This document shows, piece after piece, positions 53,328 through 63,895 of a stretch of 64,000 nt of DNA. A program made the translations under genes and the position numbers. Origin of the DNA: Calothrix brevissima NIES-22 (GTDB lineage: Bacteria; Cyanobacteriota; Cyanobacteriia; Cyanobacteriales; Nostocaceae); contig NZ_AP018207.1 of NCBI RefSeq assembly GCF_002367995.1, positions 6,545,495 through 6,609,494 of the forward strand. The letters are read 5' to 3'. The stretch's first letter is position 1. Each line of letters begins with the position of its first letter. Below the pieces are notes generated by a model, which worked only from the letters and a program-made list of their open reading frames with translations, did no database searches and was not told where the DNA came from.

Positions 53328-54992
53328 ATGTCTCATTTATTTTGGAAAAATCTGGTATTACTACCAGTATTTTTGGGTGCAAATGCATTAGCTTCATCTA
53401 GTGTCATGGCAGCAGAAATATTAAATTCTGCTAACTCAGCAGCAGCCAAAAATTCTAGCGATGCTACAACTGCCTTAGAGCCAGCAAAACCAGCTAAAAC
53501 AGAAGAAAATCAAGTTTTAGTTAGTCAAGCAATTAATCAAGACTCGATGTCTCAAGTTACGTCAGTATCGCAATTTTCTGACGTACAACCAACCGATTGG
53601 GCATTCCAAGCATTACAATCTCTCGTTGAACGCTATGGTTGTATTGCCGGCTATCCTAACGGAACTTATCGAGGAAATAGAGCATTAACTCGTTATGAAT
53701 TTGCAGCAGGTTTAAATGCTTGTTTAGATCGAGTTAACGAACTGATTGCGACAGCAACAGCCGATTTAGTCACCAAACAAGATTTAGCTACCCTTCAGCG
53801 TTTACAAGAAGAATTCTCCGCCGAATTAGCAACCTTACGCGGTCGAGTAGATTCTTTAGAAGCGCGGACAGCAGAACTAGAAGCAAATCAATTTTCGACT
53901 ACCACCAAGTTAGTTGGTGAAGCAATTTTCGCTGTTACTGATACCTTTGGCGAAAACAACAATAACAAAACTGTTTTTCAAGACAGGATACGTTTAGACT
54001 TACAAACCAGCTTTACCGGTAGAGATACCTTACACACCCGGATTGCGGCTGGTAACGCCAATTTGTTACGTTTGCCCGGTAACAGCTTTGAAAGTACCCA
54101 AACCTTTAACCTTGGCAATACTGGTAGTAACAGCGCGATTATCGACTGGTTATCCTATTACTTCCCCTTGGGTAACTCCCAAGTCTATATAGCCGCAACT
54201 GGCGGTATTCACAGCGATTACGCGCCTACCGTTAACCCCTACTTTGAAGGTTATGACAGTGGTAACGGTGCTTTATCTACCTTTGCATCTGAAAGCCCAA
54301 TTTACCGGATTGGCGGTGGTACAGGCGGTGGTGTAAACTTTGCTTTCGGTAATAGTAAGAGTGGTTTCCAACCTTCCATCACCGTAGGTTATTTAGCATC
54401 TCAAGGTAATAACCCCGCACCAAGGGCTGGTTTATTTGAAGGTAACTATGCAGCTTTAGCGCAATTAAACTTGAACGTTGGCGATCGCTTATCTTTTGCC
54501 GCCACCTACGTTCATGGTTATCATGATGCTGGCAGTGCTTTATTTGATTTCGGTGGAATAACTTCTGGTGTCGTCGGAACTAATCGAGCTAACTTTCCCA
54601 TTGGTTTAGCCAATCCCTATAACAGTAATACCTACGGTGTAGAAGCTGCTTTCCGACCCAGCGACAAACTGTCAATTAGTGGCTTTTTAATGTACAGCGA
54701 CATTAGCAGCTTAATTGGCAATAGTAACGATGAAGTTTGGAGCTATGGTCTGGGTGTAGCATTACCAGATTTTGGCAAAAAAGGCAACCTTTTGGGCATT
54801 TTTGCAGGTGCCCAACCATATTTAGGTAGTGTCAGTGGCGATCGCCCTTACCATATTGAAGGGTTCTATAAATATCGCGTCAGCGACAATATCTCCATTA
54901 CTCCCGGCGTGATTTGGTTAACAAGTCCCGGTCAAGTTGCTAATAGCGACGATGCAGTGATTGGTACTTTAAGAACCACTTTCACCTTCTAA
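53328..54992 (+). CDS. SLH-domain OprB-family outer-membrane porin
   Basis: A 554-residue porin. A signal peptide (about 1-28, ending SSVMAA) precedes a Ser/Ala-rich linker, an SLH domain (about 83-140: DVQPTDWAFQALQSLVERYG, GYPNGTYRG, ALTRYEFAAGLN), a coiled coil (about 140-188) and a long OprB-type beta-barrel ending in the C-terminal phenylalanine (TLRTTFTF). SLH anchors to the cell wall and the barrel forms a channel for small solutes or ions, in cyanobacteria possibly iron. GAGAGGA lies upstream of the ATG. It is convergent with a paralogue at 55306. Confidence 0.93.
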   Translation: MSHLFWKNLVLLPVFLGANALASSSVMAAEILNSANSAAAKNSSDATTALEPAKPAKTEENQVLVSQAINQDSMSQVTSVSQFSDVQPTDWAFQALQSLVERYGCIAGYPNGTYRGNRALTRYEFAAGLNACLDRVNELIATATADLVTKQDLATLQRLQEEFSAELATLRGRVDSLEARTAELEANQFSTTTKLVGEAIFAVTDTFGENNNNKTVFQDRIRLDLQTSFTGRDTLHTRIAAGNANLLRLPGNSFESTQTFNLGNTGSNSAIIDWLSYYFPLGNSQVYIAATGGIHSDYAPTVNPYFEGYDSGNGALSTFASESPIYRIGGGTGGGVNFAFGNSKSGFQPSITVGYLASQGNNPAPRAGLFEGNYAALAQLNLNVGDRLSFAATYVHGYHDAGSALFDFGGITSGVVGTNRANFPIGLANPYNSNTYGVEAAFRPSDKLSISGFLMYSDISSLIGNSNDEVWSYGLGVALPDFGKKGNLLGIFAGAQPYLGSVSGDRPYHIEGFYKYRVSDNISITPGVIWLTSPGQVANSDDAVIGTLRTTFTF

Positions 54993-55017
54993 ATTCTTCG
55001 AGATCAGGAAAAGCAAA

Positions 55018-55051
55018 AAGGCGGTGGGGTATGTTCCTCACCGCCTTTTTT
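55018..55051 (+). terminator. Rho-independent terminator after the porin
   Basis: AAGGCGGTGGGG and CCTCACCGCCTT pair (two G-G/C registers) with a small loop, followed by a T6 run. It is 26 bp after the stop. Confidence 0.92.
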
Positions 55052-55065
55052 CATCAACCCAACTA

Positions 55066-55224
<159 letters not shown>

Positions 55225-55305
55225 TTAGGATTGCTCTATATTAAGAAACGCTAATACACCTAAAACCCTAACAAATGACCAATGACAAATGACCAATGAC
55301 CAATC

Positions 55306-56967
55306 TTAAAAAAGAAATGTGCTTCTCAGAATACCTACAGTCACCGAATCATTATTAGGTGTATGACCAGGTTCTATAATATGAATAATTCCTGGTGTAA
55401 TACTAATATTATCTGTCAGGCGAATGCGATAATAAGCTTCAATTTGCGTTGTCGTTCCTGGTTGTCCGCCCGCACGCCCTAAACCTGTATTAATAAAATC
55501 AGGCACATTGCTACCATCAGGTAAGTTACTGCTAGTAATTTTTGGCGGTTGTCCCACATAAATTCCCCCTAGATTTCCTCTACCAAATAAATCGGGAAAG
55601 TTGAGAAATGCCATATAATTTGTGGTTTCTACACTCCCAGTTTGTCCGGGAATGTAAGAACTAGTGTAACCACCCCAAGCACCAAGGGTTATTTTAGGTG
55701 AAATTTGCCATGTGACAGTTGCACCCACAGCATTTGTTTGTAAAGGTTCTGAGTTGGCGCTTAAACATTCATCCCCAACAAAAGTCAGCAAACAACCATC
55801 TGTAGAGTAATTATTGACATAATATAAACTCAAATCTAGAGTATCAATTGGCGTTAGCAGTAACTGTACCCCTGTAGTAGTATTGCCATCAAATAAGCCA
55901 CTACCTTTACCAGGATTGCCTGGATTATAACTAGAATAAAGTGCTTGCAAGCTGGCACGTTTAGCAAATTGCCAATCCACAGCTATCCCACCATGACCAA
56001 AGCCCATATTTAAAATTGGGTTGCGTTGAGCAAAGTAAGATAACGGCCCTGTAGCGGCGCTTTCTACGCGGTTAGGGCCGCGAAAAGCAGTTGTCATATT
56101 GACGCCTTCTGTTCCCGCCATCACGGCTAAATTATCAGTAACTAGCCAGTGATAATTGAGGTCACTAATAATTAATTGATTATTAGTATTAAATTCATAA
56201 CCGAGAAAAAAATCATTACGAGAAACGTTATTGGCAGTAAATCGCGGATCGGTATTACCAATACCATATAACAAACCTGTAAATAGGTAACTGCGAGGGT
56301 TAAATTGAGTAGTTAAATATATTTGTGCTTGAGAGACAACATTAATATTTGTACCAGCATCATTGGAATCTTTAATTCCATCACGAGGATTAACGTCACC
56401 GCGATTGCTAGTCCGTCCTTGAACACCAGAGATAACAATTCCTGAAAGTTTACTTGTGGGGGAGAATTTATTAGCTTCTAGTTCAGCAGTGCGTGCTTCT
56501 AAACTATCAACTCTACCCCGTAAATTAGCTAATTCGGGAGCAAATTCTGACTGTAATTTTTTAATTTTGTCGAGTTCTTCGCGAGTCACAGCATCAGTAG
56601 TTGCTGTTGCAATTAACTCATTAACTCTATCTAAACATGCATTCAAACCTGCGGCGAATTCATAGCGAGTCAAAGCGCGATCGCCACGATAGGTACTGTT
56701 AGGATAACCTGCTATGCAACCGTAGCGTTCTACTAATGATTGCAATGCACCAAAAGCCCAATCTGTAGGCTGTACATCTTTGAGTTGAGATACCGATGTG
56801 ACTTGTGACATCGGATCTACTGTTTCTAGATCGGGCTGATTCGTGGAGGACGGTAAGCTGTATTCTTGCGCAGTGGCTTTTTGTACAACACCATTGACGC
56901 CCGCCATGATTAACCATGCGAGCATCCAGGCTTTACTCTTACTGTGGCTAATCATTTTTTTGTTCAA
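55306..56967 (-). CDS. SLH-domain OprB-family porin, paralogue
   Basis: A 553-residue protein. The signal peptide ends near residue 33 (KATAQE). The SLH and coiled-coil region is nearly identical to that of the plus-strand paralogue (VTSVSQLKDVQPTDWAF, GYPNSTYRGDRALTRYEFA); the barrel differs and ends in RSTFLF. It is likely an outer-membrane channel with another specificity. The pair face each other with a terminator and repeat array between them. The last two residues before the stop are the aromatic signature used by the BAM machinery. Confidence 0.92.
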   Translation of the reverse strand: MNKKMISHSKSKAWMLAWLIMAGVNGVVQKATAQEYSLPSSTNQPDLETVDPMSQVTSVSQLKDVQPTDWAFGALQSLVERYGCIAGYPNSTYRGDRALTRYEFAAGLNACLDRVNELIATATTDAVTREELDKIKKLQSEFAPELANLRGRVDSLEARTAELEANKFSPTSKLSGIVISGVQGRTSNRGDVNPRDGIKDSNDAGTNINVVSQAQIYLTTQFNPRSYLFTGLLYGIGNTDPRFTANNVSRNDFFLGYEFNTNNQLIISDLNYHWLVTDNLAVMAGTEGVNMTTAFRGPNRVESAATGPLSYFAQRNPILNMGFGHGGIAVDWQFAKRASLQALYSSYNPGNPGKGSGLFDGNTTTGVQLLLTPIDTLDLSLYYVNNYSTDGCLLTFVGDECLSANSEPLQTNAVGATVTWQISPKITLGAWGGYTSSYIPGQTGSVETTNYMAFLNFPDLFGRGNLGGIYVGQPPKITSSNLPDGSNVPDFINTGLGRAGGQPGTTTQIEAYYRIRLTDNISITPGIIHIIEPGHTPNNDSVTVGILRSTFLF

Positions 56968-57140
56968 CTTTTTTACTCTAGTTACACAGGTGAAATTTCA
57001 GTATATGTAACTTTATTGCTAAACATCTTGAGTAAAATCACTACTATTTGCCAAATAAAAATAAAAAATTTCTGGGCAATATTTCTGCGGCGCGAGTATA
57101 AAAGATAAATTACTTAGTCTCTATAGACTCTCTGGATCGA

Positions 57141-59519
57141 GTGAAAATTAGCATGGTAAATCGGTTGCGAAAGCTGACGCCCAAACCCTCAGGGAAAATT
57201 CAGCCTCGTGCAGGTAAAATCAACCTTCTGTTTGTCAAACCCCAAACCAATAGTCAGCTGGGAAATTGGTTAATATCAATCATAGCGATCGCGGCATTAT
57301 TCAGCAGTGCTGGTTTATTGATTGCTTTTAGCTGGATTAGCATTCTTTTTATCTTCAATCCAGAGAAGATTATTTGGCTAAATAAATATTTACCGGAATG
57401 GGCGCAAATTACAGTCGCCAATGTGGGAGCAAGACCCCAAACCCTCAAACAAATTAAAGCCAGCCTAATTCAAAAAAAACTGGTAGCAGGGGAAATCATC
57501 GCTTTGGCGAAGGAACGACAAAACAGGTTTTTACTACCAGTTATTCAACAACGCTCCAATTGTCAATTAGATTGCCAAGTAATTGTCGAATTGCGGGTGT
57601 ATCAAGAATCCCAAGATGTAGAGTTACAAGGCCAACCAGAAAAATATTACCATCTGGTTTCCCAATTAGCGATCGCCGGGCCAGATGAAGCTTTTGTTCG
57701 AGCTAGTAATAATGAAGAGAGTGAAGCAGATAACGCCGAAAACAGCCTCCCCTTATCGTTAAATGAATTAAACCGCTTTACCGGAGAAACCCCATTAACA
57801 GGTATTTGGTTTGATTTACAAGGTAAAGTACCCCAAGGCGCAGGTGCGATCGCCTACGGTAAAATTGTCTATTACGATCCACAGCGCCACCAGCTGCATG
57901 AAATGTTGGCTTGGAAAAGCCCTAATGGACAAGTACCGAAATGGCAGCAAGTAACTGGCGACGCTACCAAAGAATTAGTTATTGACCAAACGGTTGGCTT
58001 AGAACCACAAATCCGCGTTTATCAAGTTAAATCGGCAAAATTAGCAGCTAAATCGATTCACTTAGCCGAAATTTCCCTAAAAACACTATTCTTATCAGAT
58101 AATTCTTACCAAGATGCTTTATTACTCGCCCGCAATGGTCTATGGACACCAGCATATCAATGGTTGAAATCTTTAGAAAAAAAGCGAAAACAGCCATTTC
58201 CGCGAGAAGTTCAAGGACAAATGGCGCTGATGCAAATGCATTCGCAAATTACTAAAAGCCAAGCCGATCAAATTTGGGCGATTCCCAGTCAAGAAGTACT
58301 TGCAGATTTGATTGATGGTCGCTGGGAGAAGGCTTTAGAAGTATTTGCGGCATCTGCTGAGAATGTCCAAGAAATAGCCACTCTCTTACAAATGGATGGG
58401 GGTAGGTTATGGAATCGCACCACCACTGCATTGCGAGTTAATCCCAATCGCCCAGAAGTTGCAGCTTGGGGAGCCTTAATTTTAGCTGTACAACGGGGGG
58501 AAGAAAGAGCGATTTCTTGGTTACAAGCACAACCAAAAATTAGCGCCGATACTCTGGTGCGGATTCAAGACTTATTAGTCATGCTGAATAATGAAGGGGT
58601 TAAACCCAGAATCATCTCTACTCACCCCAGCCGCATTATTGGTGCAGTCCAACCAATTACCAAAGTAGTTAGCACAGAATGGCTTAGACCAAACCCCCAA
58701 GCAGGTTTACAACTTTCCGATAGCGAAGTTTGGTATCAAGTCGAAGTGAGTGCATTTCATGACGGTAAACGCTGGCTAAATTTCCCCTTTGCTAATTTAC
58801 AGCTACCAAAAATTTCGCCGGCAAAATATATTTGGGAAACTTTGGGTATTTATTCTGACCCAGAGATTTTACTTGTAGTATGGTTAGCCAATGGCGAACA
58901 ACAAATCGCTACTGCGACTATTCAAGGTATCAAATTACAGGATGGGGCTTTGCGCCTACTAGTAGCTGGAGAAAAAATTGCTCGCGATGCCAATAACTTA
59001 CAGCAACCCCAGCCTTTAGCTTTAACAGATGCAGCTTTAGAATGGGTACAACCATCACCCCTAACTGTGGAACAACTAGCCCAACAAGATCCCGCCAGAG
59101 TTAAAGCTATGTTGCCTACGGTGTGGCGAACTTTACAAAAATCTGGTCAAATTCCCCTAGGTACTATGCCTAGTTTGCAGCAAATGCAGCAACAATTGAG
59201 TTACTGGCCCGTACAGGTGATGAATTTAACCAATAATTCCCGACCAGAAACTATCCTGACTATTTCCGCAGAAGCGATCGCTTTATTGAAAGAATCCCTA
59301 CAGCCAGAAACTATACCGCCAAAAAATTTATCCCTTCCCCGCACTATCATCTTGTCTGATAGCGGTAAAGTACTTTATACTGATTTTCAATCTGATTCCG
59401 AACAAGCACTGACAGCGATCGCTAAACTGGCAAATAGTCACTCTCTATCTTTGTTGGTAGAGAATGGCAATCAGTACAGCCTCAAGCGCTGGTCTCAGAA
59501 AAATCAACGCTTTGAGTAG
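57141..59519 (+). CDS. large conserved hypothetical membrane-anchored protein (792 aa)
   Basis: I do not recognise a named family. A basic N-terminus is followed by one or two transmembrane helices (about 39-75: LISIIAIAALFSSAGLLIAFSW), then a long soluble part with mixed alpha/beta pattern. It starts at GTG 57141; an ATG 4 codons later (MVNRLR) is equally possible. The tail TLSEAL-like ends and multiple PP/Q segments give no catalytic motif. Proteins of this layout are found in cyanobacteria. It faces away from the porin at 56967 over a 173-bp divergent spacer. Confidence 0.65.
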   Translation: MKISMVNRLRKLTPKPSGKIQPRAGKINLLFVKPQTNSQLGNWLISIIAIAALFSSAGLLIAFSWISILFIFNPEKIIWLNKYLPEWAQITVANVGARPQTLKQIKASLIQKKLVAGEIIALAKERQNRFLLPVIQQRSNCQLDCQVIVELRVYQESQDVELQGQPEKYYHLVSQLAIAGPDEAFVRASNNEESEADNAENSLPLSLNELNRFTGETPLTGIWFDLQGKVPQGAGAIAYGKIVYYDPQRHQLHEMLAWKSPNGQVPKWQQVTGDATKELVIDQTVGLEPQIRVYQVKSAKLAAKSIHLAEISLKTLFLSDNSYQDALLLARNGLWTPAYQWLKSLEKKRKQPFPREVQGQMALMQMHSQITKSQADQIWAIPSQEVLADLIDGRWEKALEVFAASAENVQEIATLLQMDGGRLWNRTTTALRVNPNRPEVAAWGALILAVQRGEERAISWLQAQPKISADTLVRIQDLLVMLNNEGVKPRIISTHPSRIIGAVQPITKVVSTEWLRPNPQAGLQLSDSEVWYQVEVSAFHDGKRWLNFPFANLQLPKISPAKYIWETLGIYSDPEILLVVWLANGEQQIATATIQGIKLQDGALRLLVAGEKIARDANNLQQPQPLALTDAALEWVQPSPLTVEQLAQQDPARVKAMLPTVWRTLQKSGQIPLGTMPSLQQMQQQLSYWPVQVMNLTNNSRPETILTISAEAIALLKESLQPETIPPKNLSLPRTIILSDSGKVLYTDFQSDSEQALTAIAKLANSHSLSLLVENGNQYSLKRWSQKNQRFE

Positions 59520-59661
59520 TAATGGCAATCAGGCTGAAGTATGTAGACACCCGGAGGGTGCCTTGCTAGAGGCGAGAATGTGTTCAGTAAATTTACTGCA
59601 TGGAATTGCGGACATTTTTCATGTCCCTTGAGCCTCCAGACTTCAGACTGGGATTTGCTTA

Positions 59662-59850
59662 TTATTCTTGGCTATTGCTAGATTGGCGCTGTTCTTTGAG
59701 GTTCTGCAACTGTATCAGCAAAGAATCAATCTCTGCTTGTAAGTGCATGAACTTGATTTGCTGATCGTCTTGGTAATAAGACTTGTTTAACTTGCTTGCT
59801 AAAGCTTGCTGGGAAGAGCGGTCAGAAACACTAGATGAATAGGTAGACAT
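59662..59850 (-). CDS. small coiled-coil hypothetical protein (62 aa)
   Basis: It starts MSTYSSSVSDRSSQQALA and has a helical core, QIKFMHLQAEIDSLLIQLQNLKEQRQ, with heptad spacing of leucines. It is soluble and of unknown function. The frame is open 6 codons upstream of the ATG at 59850, which I prefer. It is a lone gene, convergent with the large membrane protein. Confidence 0.6.
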   Translation of the reverse strand: MSTYSSSVSDRSSQQALASKLNKSYYQDDQQIKFMHLQAEIDSLLIQLQNLKEQRQSSNSQE

Positions 59851-60166
59851 AGTTAACTCGATCCACAACTCAACTCACACCATTAGAGATATTATAATAA
59901 TGTAGTTTTAAGCTTTGTTAAATAATTGTATCGTTTCTATCATTTACTCTAATAGATTTGGAGATATGTGATAAGAGACTCCAATTACCCAAGATGTGTT
60001 CCAGGGAAAACATCGCCAAACTGGGAGGAAAGTAGTAAATAAAACTTATGGTTAAACGCCAAACCCATAAGAAATTACTAGATTCTTGTGTTGAGAGCCT
60101 TTAGTGGTGCAAGATGTGTACCACTGGTATTTTTCTGTTTGCACTAAAAAATTTGTATAAATCACC
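59851..60166. other. 316-bp region upstream of threonine synthase
   Basis: AT-rich sequence without repeats or hairpins that I can support. It should hold the promoters of 59850 (minus) and 60167 (plus). Confidence 0.45.
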
Positions 60167-61258
60167 GTGACTGTAAGCCCGTCTGTTGCTAAATCTTATC
60201 GCCAACCTTGGCCTGGACTGATAGAAGCCTATCGTCAATACTTGCCTGTCAGCGAACAAACGCCGGTAGTTACCTTGTTGGAAGGTAACACACCACTAAT
60301 TCCCGTACCAGCGATCGCCGAACGCATTGGTAGACAAGTACGTGTATATGTGAAATACGATGGTCTTAACCCCACTGGTAGCTTCAAAGACCGGGGAATG
60401 ACTATGGCCATATCTAAGGCGAAGGAAGCAGGCGCTAAGGCGGTAATTTGTGCCAGTACGGGTAACACTTCAGCAGCAGCCGCCGCTTACGCCAGAAGGG
60501 GAGGAATGAAGGCTTTTGTGCTAATTCCTGATGGTTATGTAGCTTTAGGGAAATTAGCCCAAGCTTTACTTTACGGTGCGGAAGTCTTAGCAATTAAAGG
60601 AAATTTTGACCGCGCCTTGGAAATTGTCCGAGAGATGGCGGAAAGCTATCCGATTACCTTGGTAAATTCGGTCAATCCCTACCGCCTAGAAGGACAAAAA
60701 ACAGGCGCATTTGAAATTGTCGATGCCTTAGGTAATGCTCCCGATTGGCTGTGTATTCCTGTAGGAAATGCGGGGAATATTTCCGCCTACTGGATGGGCT
60801 TTTGTCAATATCACCAAGTTGGGAAATGCGATCGCCTACCCAAAGTAATGGGATTCCAAGCCGCAGGTGCAGCCCCCTTAGTAAATGGCCAGCCAGTAGC
60901 GCACCCAGAAACCATCGCTACAGCGATTCGCATTGGGAATCCAGCAAGTTGGGACAAAGCGATCGCTGTTAAATCAGCTAGCCAAGGAGAGTTTCGCGCC
61001 GTCACCGATGAAGAAATTCTCGATGCTTACCGCTTGTTAGCTTCCAGCGAAGGTGTATTTTGCGAACCAGCCAGCGCCGCTTCTGTTGCGGGACTATTGC
61101 AAGTGAAAGACCAAATACCCTCAGGAGCCACTGTAGTTTGCGTCCTCACCGGTAATGGTTTGAAAGACCCAGATACAGCCATTAAGCACAGCAATAGCCA
61201 ATTTAAACAGGGAATTGCCGCCGAATTAGGAGCCGTAGCCCAAGCGATGGGATTTTAA
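60167..61258 (+). CDS. thrC: threonine synthase
   Basis: This is a 363-residue PLP enzyme. The Schiff-base lysine is Lys74 in [10 protein letters not shown]; a phosphate-binding [17 protein letters not shown] follows, then [26 protein letters not shown] and [13 protein letters not shown]. It converts O-phosphohomoserine to threonine. The start is GTG at 60167. The length matches the short (class I) form of cyanobacteria. It is a lone gene; no hom or thrB gene is near. Confidence 0.95.
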   Translation: MTVSPSVAKSYRQPWPGLIEAYRQYLPVSEQTPVVTLLEGNTPLIPVPAIAERIGRQVRVYVKYDGLNPTGSFKDRGMTMAISKAKEAGAKAVICASTGNTSAAAAAYARRGGMKAFVLIPDGYVALGKLAQALLYGAEVLAIKGNFDRALEIVREMAESYPITLVNSVNPYRLEGQKTGAFEIVDALGNAPDWLCIPVGNAGNISAYWMGFCQYHQVGKCDRLPKVMGFQAAGAAPLVNGQPVAHPETIATAIRIGNPASWDKAIAVKSASQGEFRAVTDEEILDAYRLLASSEGVFCEPASAASVAGLLQVKDQIPSGATVVCVLTGNGLKDPDTAIKHSNSQFKQGIAAELGAVAQAMGF

Positions 61259-61288
61259 GGCAAATATATAGCAATCCTATTTCAGTTG

Positions 61289-61441
61289 GGGACTTCCAAA
61301 AAATAAATTACCCATATTTCGTAGTGCGAGCAGCGTTCGACTGAGCGCTCACGCCGAAGTCTTGCTCGCTTTTGAACACCAGCGAGCGAGACGCTCGCAC
61401 TACAAATTTATTTATTGGGTATTTAAAAAATTGGAAGTCCC
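61289..61441. mobile_element. MITE-like element with GGGACTTCCAA termini
   Basis: A 153-bp unit with perfect 11-bp ends GGGACTTCCAA/TTGGAAGTCCC and inner perfect 11-bp arms GTAGTGCGAGC/GCTCGCACTAC. It has a large GC-rich hairpin centre and no protein. Confidence 0.8.
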
Positions 61442-61551
61442 TTGAGAAAAATGTCGGTTTTGACTGTTGACTGTCAACAGTTAACAGTCAACAACTATGC
61501 ATGTAATATTTCACAAATCCGCAACGAATATTCTCGAGCAATTTTGACTTT

Positions 61552-62307
61552 TTAAATTGGCGAGCTAGATTCGCTAACTGTTTTCCTAATCCTTAATTGA
61601 CCAATTACTTGAAATTTTAATTGAAATTTAAATGGTCTAGAGATACTGCTGTAAGTACCATTCATTATCCGGATTTGGTTAATCTGGTGAGTATTAAAAA
61701 TGTGATGTGTTTGGTGTGGGGTTAATTGAGAATTTAGATTATAATCATTAATTAATTCATCATTATTAGTAAGAATAATCCCCATAATTAAGGAAGAATA
61801 TTTATCGATATTAGTTAAGCTATCGTCCCATATATCTATAAAAAATTCTTGCATGAATTCCTGAATTACCAGGATACTCATAAAAGAATAATCTATCAGC
61901 AGCTTACTAGCTGTTGATAAATCTGTTTTCAAAGTAATTGTTGCTTGTTGGTAATCGATAAGAAAATCAATATTTTCCTCAAGCAGATTATCTTCTCCAT
62001 CAATCACAAGATGGCATAAGGTAAAACCTTCAACAGGTATTTTATCCAATTGGTAGGTAAAATTTGCTGGTGAATTATCAAGAATAATTTCTTGATGTAC
62101 TTCTTGCAGACTTGGGTGACTGGAACTACTTTGTTTAAACTTGGGACTGATTTCTAAATTACCGGGATAAATAGCAATTAATGGTAATAATTCAGCTTCC
62201 GTAGCTGAGATTGGTATATCCAGAATATGTTTTGCTGTCTGGGTAATTAATCCAGCCAGTTCTGATTGTAGCAGTTCGCTAATATTGCTGAGTAAGTTTT
62301 GAATCAC
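61552..62307 (-). CDS. hypothetical protein (251 aa)
   Basis: Starts at GTG 62307. The sequence is rich in Ile, Asn, Asp and Leu. It has two similar strand patterns, NIDFLIDYQQATITLK and KLLIDYSF, and a C-terminal basic beta run (PFKFQLKFQVIGQLRIRKT). No catalytic motif, signal or transmembrane helix is evident. The repeated DY-type strands recall phage-tail or secretion accessory proteins, but this is a weak impression. The neighbours (thrC, repeats) do not help. Confidence 0.6.
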   Translation of the reverse strand: MIQNLLSNISELLQSELAGLITQTAKHILDIPISATEAELLPLIAIYPGNLEISPKFKQSSSSHPSLQEVHQEIILDNSPANFTYQLDKIPVEGFTLCHLVIDGEDNLLEENIDFLIDYQQATITLKTDLSTASKLLIDYSFMSILVIQEFMQEFFIDIWDDSLTNIDKYSSLIMGIILTNNDELINDYNLNSQLTPHQTHHIFNTHQINQIRIMNGTYSSISRPFKFQLKFQVIGQLRIRKTVSESSSPI

Positions 62308-62352
62308 GACTATGATGAATTATCGATAGTTTTTAGGTATAATTCTGCGGTT

Positions 62353-62451
62353 ATACCAATTCAAATCAGTTGGCGACACATCAATATATTCTAGAGGGCA
62401 TAGCAGTGTCATACCCCTAGCGTCTGTCGCTTTCTTTGTTCAAATTGGTAT
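62353..62451. mobile_element. MITE family A copy, diverged
   Basis: ATACCAATT and AATTGGTAT bound a 99-bp unit containing GTCATACCCCTAGCGTCTG. TTA flanks on the outer ends suggest an earlier TA target duplication. Confidence 0.75.
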
Positions 62452-62487
62452 TACTTGACTATTTTGCTGACTGCCATATTGACAAAT

Positions 62488-62584
62488 GTAGCAGATTGCA
62501 CGTTGGTGAGGTACAGATAATTGTAAAGCCACAGCAGCGATCGCACCCCTACCCTTGTACCTCATTTACCTGAAATACTCTGTA
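62488..62584. mobile_element. MITE family B copy, diverged
   Basis: It has GTAGCAGATTG at one end and ACTCTGTAA at the other, with the inner GAGGTACA/TGTACCTC pair and a HIP1 site inserted in the core. Confidence 0.6.
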
Positions 62585-63115
62585 ATTAATGAAAATGTAT
62601 CAGCGCAGCTTCTGGCTTTACAGCAATCAATCTTACAAATAATTTGAGTGGTTGAAAGATAACTGTAATACAATTGACTAGTTTTTACAAATATTTTGCG
62701 TGATTGTACTGGTTTAAATGCTTTTTTAGAGTGAAATTTAAATTTTGCTGTAAATCTCCATATTTTAGAGTTTATGGCACTGCCATGCCTGTACCATCTG
62801 TCGGATTCTTTTTTTAGATTGGTATCAGATTTTCATTAGGATTTTAAGTATGTTCATAGTCAGCACTAAAGTGAAGCTGCTCATTAAAGCTGCAAGGCTC
62901 CAAACCTGGGCATAAATAAACAAAGCCTACCTAAGCAGGCTAAATTATATGCATCTTCATATTGAATTGGTATTACTAGGAATGGATTAAGTAAGTCGGT
63001 AGAAAAAAACCAAACTATGTTACGAAACGTAAATTGCCTTGAAACCCTTACCAATGACTAATGACTAATGACTAATGACAGCCCTTGCCAGTTCTGTTTA
63101 ATTGCACCGCCCTAC

Positions 63116-63895
63116 TTAAGCGAAAATTGCTGCTAACAAAAATAAGCTGTCTACCAAAATGGTGCTTAACACTGCACCACCAAAGGCATACCAATGTCGC
63201 TTTTGATTAAATAAAGGTACGATTCCCAAGGTTAATAGTAACAAAGCTAAAATACCTGCCCAAGTTTGCCCCCAAGGTGTTTGTACTTGGATGAGAGCGG
63301 TTTGTAAAATTGCGGAGACAGCGTCAGGCTCTACACGCATGATTTTTCGCCAATAGGGCATTAAATCTACTACATAAAAGTACACATCCGTTAAGACTGT
63401 ACCGAGTAAAGAACCTAAATAAAACCAGCTACCAACTTTGTGCCAATTTCGCGCCAGACACCAACAAGCAAAGGGTAATCCAATAGATTCTACTGGTAAA
63501 TGCCATAAGGGTTCCCAACGGAACCATCCCCAATAAATTGCCCCTGCTAGCCAACTCCAGCTAAAACCCAACAACAAATCGCCCCAAAGATAAGTTGCAG
63601 AACGTGACATTAAGGTAAAACTCAGCCATACCCAAAATCCGGTCATCGCTACACTTAAGCTGGGAAGCGATCGCACTAATGGCGCTTCAATAAATACTGG
63701 TACAGATACCAAAAATACCGCCGCCGCTAGCACTAGCCAAAGCTTTGTGGATGCGGGCGCAATTGGCAGATTGGGCGATTGCGCGAGTGTTGTTTCTAAC
63801 TCACCTATGCCCTTACGCCCCTGAGTAATGCTGTGTAAGTCAGTATCTATAGAGTTGGTAGAAGTACCGTAAGATGCCAATGTATTATTAATCAA
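63116..63895 (-). CDS. DUF3120 family integral membrane protein
   Basis: The 259-residue protein has a ~45-residue polar N-terminus and then six or so hydrophobic helices. SKxY-type features include YLWGDLLLGFSWSW, IYWGWFRWEPLWHLPVE and DVYFYVVDLMPYWRKIMR, as in the cyanobacterial DUF3120 family. Function unknown. The start codon is TTG (63895) because no ATG is present before the first helix; a start further in is possible. Heptamer repeats follow the stop. Confidence 0.78.
   Translation of the reverse strand: MINNTLASYGTSTNSIDTDLHSITQGRKGIGELETTLAQSPNLPIAPASTKLWLVLAAAVFLVSVPVFIEAPLVRSLPSLSVAMTGFWVWLSFTLMSRSATYLWGDLLLGFSWSWLAGAIYWGWFRWEPLWHLPVESIGLPFACWCLARNWHKVGSWFYLGSLLGTVLTDVYFYVVDLMPYWRKIMRVEPDAVSAILQTALIQVQTPWGQTWAGILALLLLTLGIVPLFNQKRHWYAFGGAVLSTILVDSLFLLAAIFA

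Larger units (their letters stand above)
62308..63115. other. 808-bp repeat-rich region
   Basis: Contains a family A element (62353-62451), a family B element (62488-62584), a half family A element (about 62764-62826) and CTAATGA heptamers (63054-63080). There is no supported gene. Confidence 0.65.
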
